Shown here: positions 6,159 to 6,710 of the stretch, piece by piece
How positions within the stretch are numbered: the stretch's first letter is position 1
Layout: the number at the start of each line of letters is the position of its first letter
Source of the DNA: Planctomycetota bacterium
GTDB taxonomy: Bacteria > Planctomycetota > PLA2 > JAEUHO01
DNA length: 6,710 nt
Assembly (NCBI GenBank): GCA_024639415.1
Contig: JAHEIK010000211.1
Coordinates: forward strand, 1 to 6,710
Reading direction: 5' to 3'
Program-made: the position numbers and the translations under genes
Notes under the pieces: model-generated
Databases searched by the model: none
What the model was told of the DNA's origin: nothing
Seen by the model: only the letters and a program-made list of their open reading frames with translations

Positions 6159-6710
6159 CTGCCAGCCAAGCAGACGCTGGAACGCGTCCGGCCAGGTCAG
6201 CCAGGCCAGGTCGCAGAGGCCCAGCCAGAGATTGCCCAGGGCATGCAGCAGCGTGGGCGCGAGGAGGGACCCCGTCCGGTCGTAGGCCCAGGCGAAGAGG
6301 ATGCCGGCGAGCAGGTGGTTGGGCAGCGTCACGGCGTCGGCGTAGACCCAGTGCGCCATCCAGAACAGCATGGCGTTGAGGAGGATTGCCGGCCAGCGTC
6401 CCAGCGCTACGCGCAGCGGCGGATACAGCACGCCGCGGTACATCAACTCCTCGAAGAGCGGCGCGAGGACGACGGCCACCCATGCGTAGGAGCGGATCGC
6501 CTCATGGCCGGGCACGTTGAGCAGCACGACGTCGAAGCGCCAGCCGTTCACCCGGATCAAGATGACGCCGACGACCAGCAGCGCACACCAGAGCCCCAAG
6601 AACCACAGCGACACCTTCAGGGTGAGTCGCAGCGACGCGCGCACGTTGCCGTAGTTTGGAATCCAACGGCCGGGCCACGCCAGCGGCAGCGCGACGAAGG
6701 CGAGCAACAG
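6156..6710 (-). CDS. CPBP-family (Abi/Rce1-like) intramembrane metalloprotease, 5' end outside window
   Basis: The frame is open to the right edge, beginning there inside a hydrophobic helix (LLLAFVALPLAW). The TTG at 6707 is the only possible start at the edge and is probably an internal Leu. At least 183 residues are present, whereas the family is commonly 200-300. Counting from that TTG, the diagnostic motifs are EELMYR at 86-91 (EExxxR, glutamates for catalysis and metal/water activation), FWMAH at 115-119 (FxxxH) and HALGN at 155-159 (HxxxN). Hydrophobic segments at about 32-51, 72-84, 105-120, 130-142 and 145-170 fit a multi-helix membrane enzyme. Family members cleave prenylated or membrane peptides, and some give immunity to self-made bacteriocins. 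No bacteriocin gene is seen here, and its tight pairing with the mlaA-like gene points to envelope work instead. All catalytic motifs are intact. Confidence 0.88.
   Translation of the reverse strand: MLLAFVALPLAWPGRWIPNYGNVRASLRLTLKVSLWFLGLWCALLVVGVILIRVNGWRFDVVLLNVPGHEAIRSYAWVAVVLAPLFEELMYRGVLYPPLRVALGRWPAILLNAMLFWMAHWVYADAVTLPNHLLAGILFAWAYDRTGSLLAPTLLHALGNLWLGLCDLAWLTWPDAFQRLLGWQ

Noticed and set aside
6145..6483. An N-terminal extension of the mlaA-like frame up to 6483.
   Set aside because: The extra 113 residues are an out-of-frame reading of the CPBP gene, whereas ATG 6144 has a ribosome site and lipobox signal directly after it.
6156..6710. The CPBP protein as a bacteriocin immunity protein.
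   Set aside because: No small leader peptide, ABC exporter or modification enzyme is visible nearby; the family is broad and the neighbour is a lipid-transport lipoprotein.

Overview
This is a GC-rich window (roughly 70% by eye) from a Gram-negative, outer-membrane-bearing bacterium. The evidence for an outer membrane is a VacJ/MlaA-family lipoprotein with a clear lipobox, plus two exported proteins with Sec-type signal peptides. The gene content does not settle the phylum. Planctomycetota, Myxococcota or a high-GC proteobacterium all fit, and no rRNA or tRNA is present to decide.

Layout, left to right: (1) 1-2721, minus strand: the first 907 codons of a very large membrane protein whose 3' end lies beyond the left edge. 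It has a helical, largely acidic N-terminal region, then a textbook four-helix voltage-sensor domain (S4 with seven Arg at every third position), but no potassium- or sodium-channel pore where S5-P-S6 should follow. A second two-helix membrane segment and an unrecognised C-terminal region come later. (2) 2722-2861: a 140-bp divergent intergenic region, G-rich, presumably serving both directions. (3) 2862-5422, plus strand: a two-gene operon with a TGATG stop/start overlap. The first gene encodes an exported eight-cysteine beta-type protein of unknown family with an acidic, Pro-rich tail ending in 4-residue repeats. The second encodes an exported, C-terminally membrane-anchored TPR-like helical-repeat protein. 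(4) 5419-6710, minus strand: a CPBP-family intramembrane protease (5' end beyond the right edge) followed 11 bp later by an mlaA/vacJ-like gene. The TPR gene and the mlaA-like gene converge and share the four bases CTAG for their two stop codons.

How the genes work together: the coupled exported pair most likely forms one periplasmic or envelope unit, with the TPR protein anchored in the inner membrane and its helical domain outside the cytoplasm. The CPBP-mlaA pair is also probably co-transcribed and concerns the envelope (intramembrane proteolysis, outer-membrane phospholipid asymmetry). The divergent voltage-sensor protein may share control with the exported pair, but nothing in the sequence proves a functional link. 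The most notable feature is the pore-less voltage-sensor architecture in a large protein. The exported protein and its TPR partner are the second candidate for something undescribed.
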